A DNA stretch of 64,000 nt from Chamaecyparis obtusa (GCA_027943335.1 BSBK01008829.1:1-64000); one strand, 5' to 3'. Shown: positions 1-13,300, counted from the stretch's first letter. Notes: generated by a model not told the origin, from the letters alone. A program made the numbers and translations.

Positions 1-10
1 ATATATATAG

Positions 11-84
<74 letters not shown>

Positions 85-163
85 GTTTATACAAATATAT
101 ATATACATGTATATATATTTATATATACATGTAGATATAGATATAGATATAGATATATATAGA
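1..163. repeat. AT-rich microsatellite
   Basis: The stretch is almost pure (TA)n with short ATAGAT interruptions near its right end. It abuts the left edge of the TRIM copy that begins at 164, so that element appears to have landed in or beside a simple repeat. No coding potential. Confidence 0.95.
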
Positions 164-1357
164 TATTACAAGTAGTGGTTATTGTTACACTAAAAGATTG
201 ACCTCTTATGATGCAGGAGCATCCTGGGTGTAAGAGCAATCTTGCATCTTTCAAAAATATTTATATTTTTGTATTTAATAAGGGTTATTTTGTGCAGAGC
301 TGCTATTTATGGAAAGTTACTATTTTTGGTAATTTTTGTATGTGCTCAGGATGATTTGATTTCTTTCTTGGAGGTTCATTTTGGTCATATAAGTCTGCCA
401 GTAAAGTTTCATTACTAGATCAAGTGTATATTGGAAGATATTGAAGATTTTTGGTATTGGCAACAGGATACAGAAACTTTGAACTCAGTTTTGAAGGCTT
501 TAGAGGCCCCAGATGAGGTCAAAAATTTTGGTGATGGGCACTTGCACAAGGCAGGCCTGTAGAGCGCTTCGTGGCATTTCTGAAATGGGGTTATAATAGC
601 CGATCGGGTCAACTGGTGATGACTTATGGTCTTCAGAAGTTGGCCACCCGAAATGGCAGAAAATAATTTTCTTCAAAATTTCTGTTCGGGTTTCAAAGGT
701 TATCTTGAGCCGACTATGATGTAATAAAATGTAAAATAAAATAATTCTAAGTTTGGTCAGCCTTATTGGCTAAAATTCTGGAACCTTCGCAGGCGGTGGA
801 AAATTGCCTATATAAGGAAGGCTGTATTATTGTCTTAGGCAGTTCAGAATAGTTCTGGGTAATAGATCTGGGTAATAGTTCGAGGCTTTGTCCTACAGAA
901 TATTGTAAGGGAATGCCCATGTGGCTTTGCATATTGTAATTTTGAAAGTTTGTAATTCCACATTTGTGGAGATAATAAGAAGCCAATTTTTTGTTCTTGC
1001 ATATTGTTGTTGTTTCTCTATTTCTGTTATGTGTTTGTGGTATTAAGGGGAGCACCCTTCATCATGTTAATTCCCAATACAACCACTAGACTTATAGAAG
1101 ATTCATGAGGTGGTTAAGCCATGTCACATATCCTACAAGGAGCGCTACACATTTTCCAACAATCTCCCCATTAGCATTACCCGAAGGGATTCAAATATGT
1201 GACAAAGATTTGATACACTTGTTACAAGTAGTTGCCGTGGTTGCACCAAAAGATTAACCTGTTAATGCATGATATAACCACTAGACTTATAGAAGACACA
1301 AGAGGCAGTTAAGCCACGTCGTAAATTCTAATGGGAGCACTAAACATTTTGCCAAAA
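164..1357 (-). mobile_element. TRIM mini-retrotransposon, copy 1, split by a solo LTR
   Basis: This has the same layout as the complete TRIM at 13722-14054. The right LTR is 1220-1357. The internal stretch is 1162-1219, with a degenerate primer-binding site and a purine tract on the minus strand. The left LTR is in two pieces, 164-208 and 1065-1161, which together give about 137 bp, the expected LTR length. The interruption is the solo LTR at 209-1064. Flanks are ATAGA and ATACA, a 4/5 match for a target duplication, but both lie in simple repeats. The element has no coding capacity, as is normal for TRIMs, and would need enzymes from an autonomous retrotransposon. Orientation follows the primer-site side. 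Confidence 0.8.
209..1064 (+). mobile_element. Solo LTR nested in TRIM copy 1
   Basis: An 856-bp segment interrupts the left LTR of the TRIM. Its ends are inverted (TGATGCAGGAG at the left, CACCCTTCATCA at the right) and carry TG...CA termini. Flanking 5-mers are TCTTA (204-208) and TGTTA (1065-1069), a 4/5 match. A TATA-like CCTATATAAGG lies near 810 and AATAAG lies near 973, which is the order expected for a plus-strand LTR. A solo LTR forms by recombination between the two LTRs of a full element. Family not identified. Short ORFs inside it are not genes. Confidence 0.7.
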
Positions 1358-1422
1358 ATACATACATACACACATATGTACATACATACATACATACATA
1401 CATACATACATACATACATACA
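1358..1422. repeat. (ACAT)n microsatellite
   Basis: Tandem ACAT/CATA tetranucleotides lie immediately right of the TRIM. The target duplication of that element cannot be read cleanly because of it. Confidence 0.95.
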
Positions 1423-3109
1423 ATTTTATGAATTTCTCAATAAGATTTATTTGACATGAAGATACTTTATATTGTTAATTTTTCTATAATTATTTGGTCC
1501 CCTTTGGTTAATTAAAAACCCAATCATTTTTCTTTTGTCATTTACAAGTTAAATTCCTCTACTTTGACTTCACCTTCATAACCATGGGACTCATTTCCAT
1601 CCAAGTTGATAACTACAAAGGTTGACAACTAGTTTTTCCCTATGTGCACCATTTTACCATCTTTAATGTGATTTAGAGGTGGTAATAGAATGTTTAATGT
1701 CCTCCTTAATGGGAGCCAAGAAAATTTTATCTTTCATTCTTTCCAAAAGACATTTACCAATCAAATTTACTATTTTTCTAATGAAATAGTACATGCTTAG
1801 TTATATGTTGACACCTATGCCACTTTGTTCACCTTAACACATATAAGGTATTAGAGGGTAAAAGCACAATAATATGTCACCCTTGTACAAAGGAACAAGC
1901 TAACAAAATCAGAGTTGTTCAACTTCAATAGTATAAAAATGACATTTATGTTTGGAATTTTAAGATGATGTAAAATAATTAAATGTGTTAAAATGGATGA
2001 AGTTTATGAGTAATATTTTTAATAATTTTTTTGAATAAGAATTGATAGATTTTTAAAAAAATTTTAACAATGATTTTTCAGTTGTTGAAAAATGCTAAAA
2101 ACTAAGGGTCTAGTTCCCACTGAAAAATTATATGTAAATAAACATTATTACCCCTAATTTCAAAATATGTTATAGATGACATATATAGCTAGTGTATGAA
2201 GAAATAAAAATTGGTTTGTGACCTACATTTTCTCTTTTAAAACAATTCAAATTCTAACTCACCTGAAATCGACAGTTTTCATCTCCCACCATATTTTTCA
2301 TAACAAATCTATCCTAGTCAAAGAAAGAAATATATATTCTTGAAGTGGACTGTCACCTCTAGTACACCATATGTTTTTCAAATTTATTTAATATGATTTT
2401 CTATTTTTTATTTCTCTGAATATTATCTCCTTGACTATTAAAATACCTACTTGCAATATTTTTTAATTACAATAGACTATGTCTAATTAAAACACTATAA
2501 AATCTCTCTAAGGATATTATTGACTATGATCTCTACAAAAGGGTATTTTTGTATTTTTAAAGAAATATCATTAAAAAAATTAGGAGTTATTAAAATTTCA
2601 CTTTTCTAAAATAATTTTATTTTTATGGTAATTGGACCCAAAGTGATATAAAACATGCATTTAATAGACATTTCCAATTGGAAAAGTTAAATTGCTTATA
2701 TAAATTATCTAAAATGAATCCAGGTAGTCCATATCTTTGACCAAAATTAATTTTTAGTTAGAAATACTAAAATTTAGCAGTGTTCATAAGTTAGCCTAAA
2801 AGGTGACACCTGATTGTGCATTTACCCTATCATTTCCTTGCTACAAACATAGATGAAAATTACCATGGAGTAAACTTAGTCTCCACTAATCTCTATGATC
2901 CCTTTATACTACCCACATGGTCCATTTTGAGGAGTGGTAAAAGGGTATTTTTTCTATGGAGTTTCAGACTTGGAAGAAACGATGGAAAACTAAGGTACAA
3001 ATCACATGAGAAAACCAGCCTATTGTTGTCCACCACGGAGAATTTTTTCTACCTAATATAGAAGCATGATTCTATAGGTTGAAACCTCTATGATTAAGAG
3101 CGAAGGTCT
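1423..3109. other. AT-rich intergenic stretch, nothing recognised
   Basis: About 1.7 kb without a supported gene, tandem repeat or element end. The longest open frame (2816-3061, plus) has no motif I recognise and ends in low-complexity AT-rich sequence. Probably very old decayed repeat DNA. Confidence 0.6.
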
Positions 3110-4605
3110 TGTTGGATTTATGATGGATTTTTGGTTTAAGATGCAGAGTATTGAGGCACCTGATTTTTTCATTTATGGAAATTCTGAAAATGATGAATAG
3201 GTGGCAGATAGCGATCAACAAGATGGATAGGTAAGGCATACAAGCTAAGTGTTTTGACTGATGAACATTAAAATAGTAACAAAGATTATTTTTCTTGGCG
3301 ATTGAGTTTGACTACACTTGGAGTGGTGTGTGTTATCTCTGTTTGACCATTAAGGATTGTCATTAGTATCAAAGATAATTAGTCATTTACCTATGCTATC
3401 TAGTCAGTAAATGGAAGTACTACAAGCTATACATGCCAGTCGGTTAACTACACAAGCCTTCACACCAAGATATCTCAAGGAAGTACCAAGAATAGAAAGA
3501 TAATAGTTCTAACCGACCACCAGATCAGTTTTACTGAGCATTAGTGTATACCGATACTAAGCGTTGGTAAACACTGAGCAGACTAGACACCGAGCACTAG
3601 TATAACTACTGAGCAGTATTGATAGTGTTTACTAAGCAATCCAAAAAATGACATAATAATTAGTTTTGGCACATCTATCTATGTAGGCAGTTACAAAAAA
3701 ATCATAAAACATTTTACCAAGATCGAGGATCATTTATTATGGATGTAATCATTAATTGTGATGATGATCTATATGGAATCACTAGATCTAGGTTATTTTT
3801 GTACACCATAGATCTTAGGGTTTTTCCTAAGATATTGTAACCTAATTTTGTTAAGTGACAATAGCAATATGCTATATATTTGTAATTCACATCATTTTGA
3901 CATATGCATGATAAGGATGATATGTTTTGTATGAATAAGAGAAGGAGATCTTGAAGAAAGAAGCCAACTTCAAGACATCAGTTATCAAACAAAGAAGTTC
4001 AATATATAGAGACATTCAGATTTAGTAGAATCAGTCAAGGCTACCGAATAGTATAGAGATAAGATTTTCACATATCAAGGTGATATTTATTCAGTACATA
4101 ATAGATCTATTTCATAAAAGGTTAAGTTTTCATTTGTAGATACATCATGTTATTCTCTAATCATTGTAATAGAGCTAGCAAAAATCTCTTAACAGAGTAG
4201 ACCTAACATTCTATATTTGAAATGTCTTAACTAAGTACACACTGAAGTAGTGTTGTTAAAATCCTATAACTAGGTAGATCTAGATGATCTAATTAGTACT
4301 CCTAATAGGGTAAGATCACTAGAAGTGATCACAACTTGTAGCCCTAACAGTCAAACTTTATTATCTGCAGTAGTGAAGAATTTGTGGGTGTCATCCCCAC
4401 TGTAGTTTTTACCTTCTAACAAGGGTTTCTACACAACTAAAATACTTGTGTTATGTGATTGAATTGGTTTTTATTTTCATGCAATTTATCTTTACATGTT
4501 AATTGAATGAATGATGCATACAATGGATTCAATTGGGTAGACTAGTATACTATTGTTTTCAGATTCACCCCTCTCCTCTCAGTACCCTATCTCTTGATTC
4601 CAATA
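3110..4605 (+). mobile_element. Decayed copia-type LTR, probably solo
   Basis: The segment begins TGTTGGA and ends TCCAATA, an imperfect inverted pair. Its interior resembles the LTR of copia element A in style: ACCGAGCACT and CAGTCGGTT words at 3430-3610, a stretch around 4160-4260 reading like the 'cattgtaacag...ctcttaaccgag' part of A, and a C/T-rich TTCACCCCTCTCCTCTCAGT tract just before the end (4564-4583). No primer-binding site or coding sequence follows directly, so it is called a solo LTR. The flanking 5-mers do not match. Confidence 0.5.
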
Positions 4606-5559
4606 GTGTGATTGTTTTTCATGGATTAAAAATATCATGTTACTACAATTCTACAACCACAATCGATAAATCAATGTTTTGGGTGAGTTAGTATTCTGGT
4701 GGTGTAATAAGTGTGAACATGTTGTGCCACTGATTGGTTCCTAATGATCTGATGATCAAGGTGGTTTATGTCTAGGATGAAATGTTAATATTTTTTGGTA
4801 AAACATTATGGTCCGACATGTTATGCATGATTGGTACAAATTTCCATCAATTAGGTCAATTTGGTGCACCAAATTCTAAAATGGTTTCTAAGTTGATCTA
4901 GGAGTTTTCAAGGATTAAGGTTGTTGACGCAAATGTGGGTTTTGGTCAAAATTTACTTCTGAGGGTCATAAAGTTTGACTTGGGTGTGGGTTTTGGCTAA
5001 ACTTTTGTGGGTAGTTGCATGAGGAGGAGTTATTTGGAGCTCACCTAGTGGTCATCTTGACTTTTTTGGGAGCCATAGATATGATCTTTGCCTCCGAAAT
5101 TGGCTTTTCATGTTTTTTTTTCTAGTTGTTATGAAATTGTCTTTTGTAATAAATCTGAATTCATGTTTATGATTTCGTAGGTTATTCGGCAATTCATCTT
5201 ACCTTAGTTGGAGGTATTTATTGGGAAAAATTGAGATTCATAGGATGGACCTTTTGAAAATTACCAAAAATGGAAAATTTTGATTTTCCCAAAAATTTGC
5301 CAATTATAGTAATTTTTGGAATTGTAATAAGTTGCAGTTTTCTTTCATTGTTGAGGTAGAGTAAGTTGCAGAAGATTAATGAAGAATTTGGAGTTTTAAA
5401 ATTTTGTGTTGTGCATTTTCTGGATTGTTGTTCTTGAAGGGTTTGGGCTACATCATAAGTCTTGGCCAACTTAAAAACATTAGTATAAAGGTGGACTAAA
5501 TTATTCGATTTAGGGTTGCAATAATGAATTTGGTTTTTTCAATTAGATACAGAGGTAGT
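4606..5559. other. Unassigned, possibly 5' part of the next LTR
   Basis: No coding sequence supported. Because the LTR ending at 6126 would usually be 1.2-1.5 kb long, its 5' end may lie somewhere in this stretch (a TGTTGACGC at about 4924 is one possible start), but I cannot fix it without a second copy. Confidence 0.4.
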
Positions 5560-6126
5560 ACAGTGTGTAAGAGATCAGGAGATTGCATTGGATCTAACAA
5601 GCAAGGAGTGTTATCTTAGACATTAAGTTTATTGTTGTTACCTAACAATTGTGGCAAGTTAAATTCCTTAACAAGGTGGACTTTAAGAGGTCTTATTGTA
5701 CAAATTCCTCAACATGGTGACTTCTTAATTAGAGTTCTAAATCCTCTTGTAAGGTAGATCCTAACATATATTTTTCTACTTCTAACAAGGTACTAGACAT
5801 TTCTAACCATGCAAACCTCTGCTAGGGTATTGGAAGCTCCTAATAGGAAAACTCTATTGTTGTAGTGAAGAGATATGTGAGCTTCATCTCACATGTGTTT
5901 TTCTCTTCTTACAAGGGATTCCATGAGAAAAATGTGGTGTTATGTGTTATAATTTTGTATATGTTTAAACTAATTTATTTACAGTGCAACATAATTACAC
6001 TTGCATGTTTCATGATATGGAAGTTGTTTAACGACATAATTAGGTTAGTGGTTAAATTATTTCAATTCATGTTTACACTAATTCACCCTCCCTCCCCCAC
6101 TCTCTTAGTGCCTCCTATATCTAACA
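5560..6126 (+). mobile_element. 3' portion of a decayed copia LTR (element F)
   Basis: This part parallels 4140-4605: 'cctaacaaggtggac' and 'ctcttgtaaggtagatcc' words, then 'tgtagtgaagagatatgtgagcttcatc', then a pyrimidine tract CACCCTCCCTCCCCCACTCTC just before the LTR end at AACA (6126). It is followed two bases later by a primer-binding site, which fixes this as the 5' LTR of a plus-strand element. The left boundary is approximate. Confidence 0.6.
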
Positions 6127-6128
6127 AT

Positions 6129-6142
6129 TGGTATCTGAGATC
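6129..6142 (+). promoter_or_regulatory. Primer-binding site of element F
   Basis: TGGTATCTGAGATC sits two bases after the LTR end. It resembles the initiator-Met tRNA primer site TGGTATCAGAGC used by most plant copia elements, with two or three changes. Confidence 0.7.
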
Positions 6143-6189
6143 TATTGCCTATAAGAATCTTAATAGTTTGGGAGATATTATTGATGAAG

Positions 6190-7480
6190 ACATGAAATCA
6201 TATAGAAGGAAACTTGCATAGGCTGAATACATTATTGAAAAAATTAAACATTAATTGAAGAAATCTAGGGTAAAAATACAAGTGGTTAAAAATTGAATGA
6301 GATTTAAGATCTCATTGAACACCTATCATAGCAGATTGGATTTGATGAATCAAAGGTTGAAGTTTTTTTCTTGGAGAATGAGTAGATTGCTAAGGAAAAT
6401 ACAGATATGCATAGGGAACTAGATGAGTTGAAAAAAGAAAACAAAAAGTTGAAAAGAGAGTTAGAGAACTTTGGAATTAAAATGGGTCAAGAGCTAGAAG
6501 CAAGGAGAACATAAAGTGATGCTAAGAAGTGTATAGAAGATTCTCTTAAGGCTAAATATGATATCCTAAAATAAGAAATGAAAGAACTCTTCAAATCTAA
6601 ATAATAGATTACTATTTTGAATGAACAAATGCATGCTACAAATTTATATAATATAGGTGTCTTAAGTGAAAATGAATCTCTGAGGAATGAGAATGATAAG
6701 ATAAAAGTAGATTTGAAGCAAGCAATAGATCTATTAGATAATTTCAATAAGAGTTCTACAAAAATTAATTAACAACTATCAAACCAAAGGAGAAATAATC
6801 AGAAGAAAGGTCTAGGGTTTTCAAACATTCAAATCGGTGAATAATCTAGCACAAAGAAATTCAATGCAAAATAAGACAAATCTAAACCCAAGGTGGACAA
6901 TAACAAAGTTGGAAAGAGGAATTATGGACTAGTATGTTTTAATTGTCACAAGGTATGCCATATTACTAATGTATGTAGGTTTATACCTATTGGACATAAT
7001 AGACCTAATACATCGATTGCTAGATATATAAATTTCTATGGTAAATTTGAAGGTTATAATGATATATAGATGTCTTACATGGAAATTGTTATCATTGCAA
7101 TAAGTATGGTCATATTACTAATGGGTGTAGGGATAAAATCAATAATCAGAGATCATATGAACCCAATCGATTGAGACCTAATCAACAAGGCAATCAATTG
7201 GATGCTACTTCTTTTGTTTGTGAATAGTTTGGACATATAGTAGTGAATTATAGGATGTGAACTGGTAGAGGAAATGTTGGACTATGGATACAAACTTGTA
7301 TGGTATGTTACTATTGCAAAAATATTGGTCATCTTTCTAGATCTTGTAGAGGTAAGAAGGAAAACACTCAAAAGCAATCAGTGAATAGGCCTGATAATGA
7401 TAAATGAAAGAAGATTGCAAATTTTGGAGAAATAAAAAATTAGATGAAGATTACATGGACTAAGAAAGGTGTACTCAATT
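6190..7480 (+). pseudogene. Decayed copia gag with coiled coil and several CCHC knuckles
   Basis: The conceptual translation has many stops but keeps a gag-like order. A heptad-rich region spans about 6380-6760 (HRELDELKKENKKLKRELE, then SENESLRNENDKIKVDLKQA). A basic linker follows, then zinc knuckles of the CX2CX4HX4C type: CFNCHKVCHITNVC near 6935, CYHCNKYGHITNGC near 7087, a degenerate one near 7216, and CYYCKNIGHLSRSC near 7302. Gag would form the capsid-like particle and bind the element RNA. Four knuckles in tandem is more than the single one usual in copia gag. Protease and pol are not visible downstream, where a TIR element is inserted at 7502. Confidence 0.7.
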
Positions 7481-7501
7481 GTTATTAATTGATAGAGATT
7501 T

Positions 7502-8308
7502 GGGTATATGCAAGATCATGAGGGGCCAAAAAGTGGCGATGTCAATTCAAAACTTTAACAATGTAGCTGATGAATTTTTTTTCACCTGAATTTGATAAAA
7601 TGAAAAGGGTATCTTAAGGATATTATCAGCTTTCTATCGATATAATTGCTGTCAAATTTTGAATTCAGTAAGTAATTATTAGTTATTTTCTAATTGAGCT
7701 ACCTCTAAAGTGCTGATTTATATACTGATTGAAAAATGACTATAACTTTCAGATGGTATAACATTTTTGAAATCCAAAAAATGCATCACATTCTATGCTT
7801 CACCTACTATAAGGAAAAAAGAAAAAGTTTTGAATTTTGTAAAGTTTTGAATGAGTTAAGGTGGTCAAGCATGGGAGTTTTTTTATTCTGAAAATGTTGT
7901 AGCAAAAAATTCATAATTACTTATTTTTTTGGACTAAAATTATAAAAAACTATGCATCACATCCAGGCATGAGTCTACTACTTATATATAAAATCTTATA
8001 ATAAAATATTATCATTTGATTATGATTAAGGTGGTTAGACATACACCTACTTCTTATTTTTTTCCTGAAATTTTTGTACTGCTGCATTAAAATCTATACT
8101 TTTCACCAATCATACTAACCTTTTCTAAAAAAAGGCCTAGTATTTTAGAAACTACATTAAATTTTCTATAGATTCTATTCTTACAACTTTTTGGTATTAG
8201 GTTCATAGCTAGTTGAAATTTTCACGTCATGTTGACTAACCATGATTTGCTGATTTTTCATTGCCACTTAAGGGCATAGTTTGGCCCCTCATGATCTTGC
8301 ACATACCC
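7502..8308. mobile_element. TIR DNA element, copy 1 (807 bp)
   Basis: The left end GGGTATATGCAAGATCATGA is matched in inverted orientation by the right end TCATGATCTTGCACATACCC. The match continues inward (GGGGCCAAA, then AGTGGC[GA]ATG), giving termini of roughly 30-55 bp with an indel. The flanking 4-mers ATTT and ATCT agree at 3 of 4 bases. The interior has no ORF, so this is a non-autonomous, MITE-like element. Further members are at 17136-18135 and 19969-20241 plus 34639-35117. Superfamily not assigned. Confidence 0.85.
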
Positions 8309-9340
8309 ATCTCCACAATTTCAAGTAAAATAGAGAATTCATTATTTAACTAAGTTAGTACTATTGGCTTAGGAGGATGAAATAGCATTTAAGATTTTAA
8401 TTGATCCCCTAAGATGTGTGCACAACAACATTTGTTAGCATGATAAGATACCTCTTGATGTTATGGATGAATTTGAAGAAATTTTTTGTGTTACTTATTA
8501 TTCTATTCGATTGCATAATGATACTTATGGAAAAGTGACCATTTCATGCTCTAACCACTTGCAAATAGTTAAAGGTACTATTTTACTATTACCACTTATA
8601 AGTGAACATTAAAAGGGAAAAAGAAAAGGTAATTTGATAATTTTATTTTTACGAGATAAGAAGAGAACTTGTGAGTTATTCTAAGATGATCCGAAGTGAT
8701 TCGTGATCGATAGCTATGATTTTATGCTAAAATTCAATTGGTGTTGAAGAATATTATCTAGCAAGCTAAGAGGTACTTCTCTATGTTTCTAAGGGATTTA
8801 TATTGCCTTTGTGAAGTGATTCATTATCGACATTATGAACACTTCATTTTTGGTTGAAATCACTAACGAACTGAGGTTGATTTTTAAGTTCCATCTAATG
8901 AAGGTGAGAAAAAATAATCCAATGAGCACTTTATCTTTGATACCTAATGATGTGTTATTGACTAAAGATATAAGGTCATTTATTCAATGCAAGATTGGGG
9001 ATCTTTGTTTGAGTGCTATCTTCAATGCTTACATCAAATTATTCGATGGTCATGGATTGATGGATGAACACAAGTATTTGAGTGAATTTTGTTTTACCTA
9101 TATTGTTAACATACATGATGAATTTGAGACCAATTAGATCCTTGATATGTGTCTAGTTTTGTGCATCACCAATTTATGTGGTTGGATAGACTGCATAAGT
9201 TAAATAAGGAGATAATTCACATGGTGACTGAGTTTTGTGTGATTGGTGATTTTCCTATCTTGAGGACTATACCTACGGATAAGGTTACACATTTTACTAA
9301 GTCAAGAATATACTGAAAAATTAGAGATCTGAACAAACCA
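8309..9340 (+). pseudogene. Decayed coding-like region, not recognised
   Basis: One plus-strand frame keeps long peptide-like stretches separated by stops, for example around 8380-8610 and the open piece 8835-9137 (100 codons). It holds no retroviral motif I can name (no DSG, DDE, YVDD or CCHC). Because it directly follows the gag-like region and the TIR insertion, it may be a remnant of element F or an unrelated fossil ORF. Function unknown. Confidence 0.35.
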
Positions 9341-10379
9341 AAATAACAACTTAGAAGATGTAATTATCAAGGAAATAAATGCAGATGTAAGGTATGTCAA
9401 AATTCATCAGATCATGAAGCCATCATGAATGTGCACATGCATGAGACAAATTTGTCTTAAAGCACTGGAAAATAATCTTCCCAACAATTTGTCACAACAA
9501 AGAAATATAGTAAAGATAAACACTAGACTAATGTAATCACAGATTCAAATCACCATACAAGCAGTTGGCTCTTTGAAATAAAAGAATCAACAAACACACA
9601 TTCATCAATTTTGCAAAGATAGAAAAAATTATCACACCACGATTGAAGCACCAATTGTAAGTATTGTATTTAAATAACAACAGACCTTAATTACATTATT
9701 TTCTTACAATTTATAGAGTTGTGCACTTTAGGGAAAGCAATTTTGGAGCTTGGGTTTCAGTTGCCCATAAAACTTGAAAATAAATCTAAACTAGAGTTTA
9801 CATGAAAAGAAACTATCCCTAAAACAAGTTTAAAATACTTAGCACAGAATTAAACCTCATGCATTTCAATTTGGGAGTAAAATATGCATCAAAAAACTCA
9901 AAATCAATTCTAGAACTCATGCATGTTCTTCTTTGAAACTTTTAGTTCTTCCCTTTATTACTTGTTCCAACTCTTCACGAATCAAACTAGTAGATGTCCT
10001 CAAATGATGCAAAAATGACCCCATAGAAGTAATCAATCTAACTGGAAATCAACTAGAGAAAATTGGAAGTTATTGGCAGTGATGGCCCATAAATTTCAAA
10101 CCCTGACCCTTGCTACAAAAAAATGGCTAAGTGTTGAACAAACTTTTAAATACAAGTTTCAAACTTTTGAAGGCTGAAAATATAGGGAGACTGAAAGGCT
10201 AAAAATCTTGGAACTCTGAAAATTGGCTAAATCGACAAAAAGTTTTTCTTCATACAAAAATTGGCTAAGTCCAAAATAGGACACTTAGCTACTCGGGAGG
10301 TTTTTGTGATGTGCCTTATGGAGCCTATCCACAATCTCTTATACCTCTTCAAATTATACTATCTTGATGCCTTTGAGAC
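9341..10379. other. Intergenic, no gene seen
   Basis: No ORF or element end recognised. The right part (10130-10270) has several GAAAGGCT / GGCTGAAA words that also occur at 14.8-15.8 kb, suggesting both belong to the same old element as the minus-strand ORF between them. Confidence 0.45.
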
Positions 10380-13300
10380 ATCCTTGTTGCTTTTCCTAGA
10401 AGGCGACAATTTCATTTGCAAGCCCCTCATATCCTCTTCTCAGCATAACATTTTCTGCTTCTCCTCCTTTTGATAAAACATGTGCTGGAGGTCCTCCTTC
10501 ATCTTGAATCCATTAAAGATATCACAGTATTGATTTATAACATATTTAATGGGATTCATTTTCTTCTCATCATCTTCATCGTACAGATCTAGGTCCAAAA
10601 CTTCAAAAAACTTGTGCATCTCTTCGACCCAGAACATCCCTTCATCCCTCTTCCTCTCTAGCATACTTAGGGATTTGTGATATATTTTCAAAACTTTAGT
10701 GATATCCTTAATCCATTATTCAAAATTGTGCAATTCTGATCCCTCATATATTTTCACCAAAACTTGGAAGTGTTGCTTCCTTATTATCACAAGATCATCA
10801 AGAGCCTTTTACCACTTTAGAATCTTCTCTTTGAGGCCATCTTCTTCATACATCAAATCTACCAATTTGGTGATCTCCTCTAGAATACCCCTAAAGGGTC
10901 TCAAAATTTCCCTAAGACCCATTAAGATGAACTTCTCAAAATCAACCTTCCAATCTGAACAAGCATGAATAAAAGCATGTCCAATATCTGTAGGCAACTC
11001 TGTAGCACCCTTTCTTTCCAAAATAGCCTATAATGAGTCCTTAGGGTTATTTGGGTCAATGGGACTTTCTATTTTAAGAATGAACTTCTTCATATCCAAA
11101 TTCTACTCCATCAAGGATTTTATTTTCTCTTCATTTTTATCCATGAAGCCTAACACATGCTTTAATCCTAATGTATCCAATGTTTTACTTCCTTCTCTTG
11201 TTGGCTCTCCTAGGTCTAACTCCTCAAGTACATAGTCTTCAAGAGTGATTTCAACCATACTAACATTCATTATAGGAATGTCCACATGTGCCTTCCACCT
11301 TCCCCTTGATCTTGTGTTCATATGACAAGGGCCTTTCTCGGGCTCTGGATTATGCTTAATGGAATGCACGATCGAGCACCACCGTGTCTATGTCCTCTTC
11401 ATCTATATATACCCTCACCATTGGTTGTATTTATTTTTTGAATAGGGTAGGTTTAGAGAAGGTATTGATCGGCTCATATGGTGCTACTAAGCTAGAGGTA
11501 GTAGCTCTACATTCTAGCTCAAGTTCTCCCTCTTCTATTTCCTTCCGTGCTACCTCTTCTTATCCTACCACTACTTGTTATTCCTCTATATTTTATTCCT
11601 CTACTCTTGTTGTCTATTCTTCTACCCCTATTTCTCCTTCTGACCCAACCTTCTCTTTTGACTGAGCCTCTTTTACTACTTTAATCTCCTTTTATGGCCC
11701 TTGGGGTCCTTGCACAACAGTCTCAGTATGAGAGGGTGGAGGAGTAGGTGATAATAAAATAGGGTTCTATGTACGGGGTGGAGGAGTAGGTGAAGGAATT
11801 GGTATTTTCATAGGAGGCAGAGTAGGTATGGGAATATAAGTAGGTGGGGGTTGTGGTGGAGGCTGGCTGGTATCCACTTGTGGTGGAAGTGGAGTGATAG
11901 ATTGTGCATTGGTCTGAATCTACAGTGGAAGTGAAGTGGTAGATGGTGGCATGATTGGTGCTTGTTTTGGACGTGGTACTAGAACTTTTTGTGAAGGGAT
12001 TCGAGCTCTAGTGTCCTCCTCTGAAGTAACCCCCATAGAAGAGTCCTTCTCAGATTCAATGGTCCCTTCTTGATCTTTGTTTTCTACTTCCTTAGCTGAT
12101 TCTTGGGATTCTAGTTGAACTTCCTCTCCTACATTATCCAAAGGATTTGTAGATGTGAACTACATTGGAAGGGATGTGAATGAAAATGAGAACTACTCAG
12201 TAGAGGGCTCTTCTACTGGGACTTTCTCTACTTCTTTGAAACCATGAGGACCTTCTAAGTCATATATATAGAACTCATCATCACCCAAAGAATCCATTGG
12301 GTTTACTTGCTCTCCTTGGGCTCCCCCTTGAACATCTACATATACATTCTCTTCCTGCAAGTTTCTCCTCATTAAGAATCTCATAGATCAAGTTCTCCTA
12401 TCGAGAGGTATTTCATCATCTTCATCCTTAGCTTCTTTATCTTCCTCTTGGATAGTCTCCATATGAGAAGGAGTTGAGGATCTTTTCCTCTTATATACAT
12501 ATCCCTTAATCACCCTGCCTAAGTCTAGTTACCTTTATCCTTGGTGCCTTCTTAGTTATACCTGGTGATTCTATAGTGTAGGAAGATGGAGCATCTGGTG
12601 GCGCTATACTCTAAGTCATCATGATCTTTAGATGTATCGACCAAGGATTTTAACCATAAACAGTCGAGCATTCATGCTGATATACCATCTCTGGCCTTAG
12701 CAGCACAACCTATTTAAACAGGGGCATCAACACCTTCTACCCTTTCTTATTTTTCTCTTTTCTAGGTTGAGCTGACTATTGTTTCATGGGAATGAGATAC
12801 ATTTGAAATGGATGAGAAATCCATGCCTTTATCACTTTAATAACATGTCAGGCCTTAAATTTTATATCATCATTCTCATCCATGTCCACCTCAGTATTGA
12901 GGATGGACCTGATGTATATTTTGTCTTGGTTATAGATTGGATCCAAGATGTCTTTTGAATCAACCTCTTTAACCTTTGGGGGCACACATAGTAGTAGGGA
13001 ACTCTATGCCAGCTCTAGGATCATTTGATAGTAGTTACAGATTCTAACTTCATAATCATCAGTGCAATTCATCCAATGGTCCTGAATGTGAGGCTCATGC
13101 ATATAGTGACTTCCCATTATATGACTATAAGTTCCAATGGGGTCAAATATGGTCCTAATTAGGTATGGTTTGGTAATGGGCACTCATCCCATTCAAAATA
13201 AAAAGATTTATAGATATTCATATCTTGCAGATAATTAGATCCTATTGAGATCAGGAAGTCCCAATAGTGCTTCTTCTCATGCCTGATGTGCTTGTGAGCA

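Noticed and set aside
2816..3061. 81-codon ORF
   Set aside because: No motif, in AT-rich intergenic sequence, open by chance.
5865..6221. 118-codon plus-strand ORF
   Set aside because: It overlaps the copia LTR end and the primer-binding site; coding is not expected there.
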